Shown here: positions 62,174-64,000 of the stretch, one piece after another
Numbering within the stretch: position 1 is the first letter of the stretch
How the letters are laid out: each line of letters opens with the position of its first letter
Assembly: GCA_025531455.1 (NCBI GenBank)
Contig: JAMYHL010000023.1
Coordinates: 552,633-616,632, forward strand
DNA: 64,000 nt
Direction: 5' to 3'
Source: Apiotrichum sp. Y4204
Lineage: Eukaryota > Basidiomycota > Tremellomycetes > Trichosporonales > Trichosporonaceae
Notes under the pieces: model-generated
Told to the model about the DNA's origin: nothing
What the model saw: the letters and a program-made list of their open reading frames with translations, nothing else
The model's database searches: none
Position numbers and translations under genes: made by a program

Positions 62174-64000
62174 CTAGTCGCGCTCCACCTCGTTCATGGC
62201 CGACACCAGGCGCGACATGGCCTGGAACATGAGGCCGGCGCGCTGCGTCTCGGCGCTGGATGGCGGCGGCTGCCCGCCCGCCTCGGCGGCCAGCTGCGCG
62301 TTTTGCTGGATGACTTCTTGTGCTTTGCGCTCGAAAGCGTTGAAGATCTCTCGCACACTTGCGCGCCACGAGTCCCACACCACGCCAACAATGTGGGCTT
62401 CGATCGCCTCCGATATACCCGTACCCGAGAGGCGTGCGCCGTGGACCGTCAGCTGCGCTGTGGCGGTACCCGCTGCGCTGGGCTGCGGGGCGGGGACGGG
62501 GAACGTGAGGACGGTAGTCGTGCGCGAAAGGAGGGCGAGTTGCGGGAGAGTCTGTTGCGGCGAGGAGCAGCAGTGCGTGCACTGCACAACCGAGTGGAAG
62601 AGACGGAGAGACCGGGCCAGAGGAGCGAAGATGTACATTGACAACGGAGTGTTGGATCCCGGCTTGGGCTCGAGAGGGTGCTGGGAGAGGAGGGCGAGAA
62701 CGCGGGGGACAAGGGTGACGTGCGCGCATGGCGGCTGGTACGTTGAGGTAAGACCGTTGAGGCCGAGGTCCGCATCGGAGCCAGTCTGCTGGCCGTCCTC
62801 GACAGGCATGGCGTGCGAGAGGTCGAGCAGGGCCAGGTGGGGGTCGAGACCCTGCTGGTCCATGTTGTCGAGTCCCTGCTGGTCGTGGCCCTCGGTGCCG
62901 TCCGCGCCTGTCTCATTCGCCTGTCCTGCAGCGTTGCTCGACTCGTTCAGCGAGAAAATGGCGTCACGCAGCGCGGATGTTGTGTGCTGATCCATCTCGG
63001 CCGAGTAGCCGCCATCTCCCGGGTCCGAATAGTCGTTGCTGAATGTGTTCTGCGCAGTCGCCTGCGTCGAGTTGTATGGCAGGTTGTGGACAAAGGTCGC
63101 CAGCGGGAGGTCGGCGAGGTATCCATCAATAGCGATCGATTCAAGCTGGGGTTAGCGGGTTGACTGAGATCTCGACCACCCACCATCTGCTCATCCGTCA
63201 TGGTCAGCATCTGATCGTCGTCGTCTTCCTCCGCCAGACCGAGGTCCATCGCCATGCCCATCGCCATGCGCATGTCCATCGCATCGCCACCGAGCAGGCT
63301 GTCGCGCTGCAGCTTGCGCTTCTTGCCCAGCGGGCCGAGCCCTAGGTGTCCGCGGCCATCGAGCGCGTTCTGGAGCTTCTGATCCTTGGGAACAGTTCTC
63401 CTGCGCTGGCGTGGCGCGTACACACACCTCCATCCACCCTGTGCACAACGCGTACATGACGGACGGTCACCGGAGCATTTCTGCCATTAGCATGCATCCA
63501 AAGGAATGTGTGGGCGTCAGTATTGTTAATGCTCACTTGTTTAGCCGAGTGACACAGATCGCAGGCTGGATGCGTTAGTAAGAGGGCAATTCATTGCACC
63601 GATCGATCGACTCACCCTTGCGGATGCTCGGCGGACGGTAGGTCGTGCGGGGAAGGGGCTCGACGTGCGGCGTAGCAGCAATGCTCAGACTAAGGTCGAG
63701 ATCCGCCGCGTCCTGATGCAGCTGGGCGACATCCTGAGGTTCAACAGGAATCTCGAGCGCGTGCACATCCACCTCCTGCGCGAGCTGGGCCGCCGCGTCG
63801 TCCTTGGGGTGGTGGTACTCTGTCGGCGGATAGTCCTGCTGCTGATGGTACTCGTGCGTCTGGTCCTGCTGATGGTACTCTCCCTGCTGGTGGTACGCGT
63901 GTGCCTCTGGCTGGAGGTCACCTAGGCCGAGCTGGGCGGCGGCGGCAGCAGCAGCAGCGGCAGCGGCGACGGCAGCGGCATCGGCGTCCTGCTGCTGGGA
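62174..64000 (-). CDS. Zn2Cys6 transcription factor, 5' end outside the window
   Basis: Minus-strand exons: beyond 64000 to 63616, 63565-63537, 63480-63184, 63145-62174. The Zn cluster is assembled from three exons: CDLCHSAKQKCSGDRPSC then TRCAQGGWRC. This gives the CX2CX6CX6CX2CX6C spacing of Gal4-type factors, followed by a basic linker (APRQRRRTVPKDQK). It is preceded by at least 125 residues rich in Gln, His and Ala (poly-Ala run, HQQ repeats), so the DNA-binding domain is internal rather than at the N-terminus. After it come KKRKLQ (nuclear localisation-like), an acidic/Met-rich segment, and a C-terminal ~270-residue region with LYMYIFAPLARSL-like helices. No ligand or pathway can be named. 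Truncated only by the window edge. Confidence 0.88.

Noticed and set aside
1..64000. CRISPR array, bacterial operons or prokaryotic islands
   Set aside because: No regularly spaced repeats; spliceosomal introns and Pol III tRNA introns show eukaryotic DNA throughout.

Overview
This is nuclear DNA of a GC-rich basidiomycete fungus, most likely a tremellomycete yeast or yeast-like mould of the Trichosporonales type (inferred). The support is: genes with many very short GT-AG introns (about 33-60 nt, CTGAC/CTAAC branch sites); a velvet regulator; an Atg101; a PriA/Cpl1-type cysteine-rich secreted protein; an AA14-like LPMO; a Ty1/copia element; and intron-containing tRNA genes. All exon joins were made by eye. 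For every multi-exon gene complete in the window, the joined reading frame closes exactly.

Layout. 1-5964: no gene recognised; long region upstream of the velvet gene. 5965-8095 (+): VelB-like velvet protein. 8765-10737 (+): coiled-coil/AT-hook nuclear protein, convergent with a DHA1-type MFS transporter (10809-12658, -). 13353-16862 (+): Vps18. 17384-19192 (+): a second, QDR-like MFS transporter. 19602-19690 (-): tRNA-Pro(UGG). A 5.4-kb copia retrotransposon (19701-25074) starts 10 bp upstream of that tRNA. 26782-30122 (+): 1088-residue low-complexity protein. 30.1-32.4 kb: gene-free DNA rich in palindromic GC motifs. 32451-34272 (-): cytochrome P450. 35092-35203 (+): tRNA-Ser(UGA). 36.1-36.3 kb: 11-bp minisatellite. 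36772-41097 (-): 1441-residue disordered Pro/Ser-rich protein. 42546-43724 (-): RCC1-repeat Ats1-like protein. 43939-44035: tRNA relic. 44543-45460 (-): AA14-like LPMO. 47025-50039 (-): secreted protein of nine Cys modules plus a PriA/Cpl1 C-terminal domain. 53254-55131 (-): VIP36-type cargo lectin. 55440-55916 (+): LYR-motif protein. 56039-59057 (-): CTDK-I/CDK12-type kinase with an RS-like N-terminus. 59433-60660 (+): methylthioribose-1-phosphate isomerase. 60990-61912 (+): Atg101. 62174-64000 (-, 5' end outside the window): Zn2Cys6 transcription factor.

Most genes are ordinary housekeeping genes (vacuolar fusion, ER-Golgi cargo transport, autophagy, methionine salvage, Pol II CTD phosphorylation) mixed with accessory ones (two drug-type transporters, P450, LPMO, Cys-rich secreted protein). 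I see no operon-like or secondary-metabolite cluster. The most unusual items are: the copia element sitting at the start of a Pol III gene, with a primer site matching an internal tRNA-Lys(CUU) fragment; the modular Cys-rich/Cpl1 protein; an in-frame GC-AG intron inside the velvet domain; the kinase with a built-in RS-like region; and the palindromic spacer DNA at 30-32 kb.
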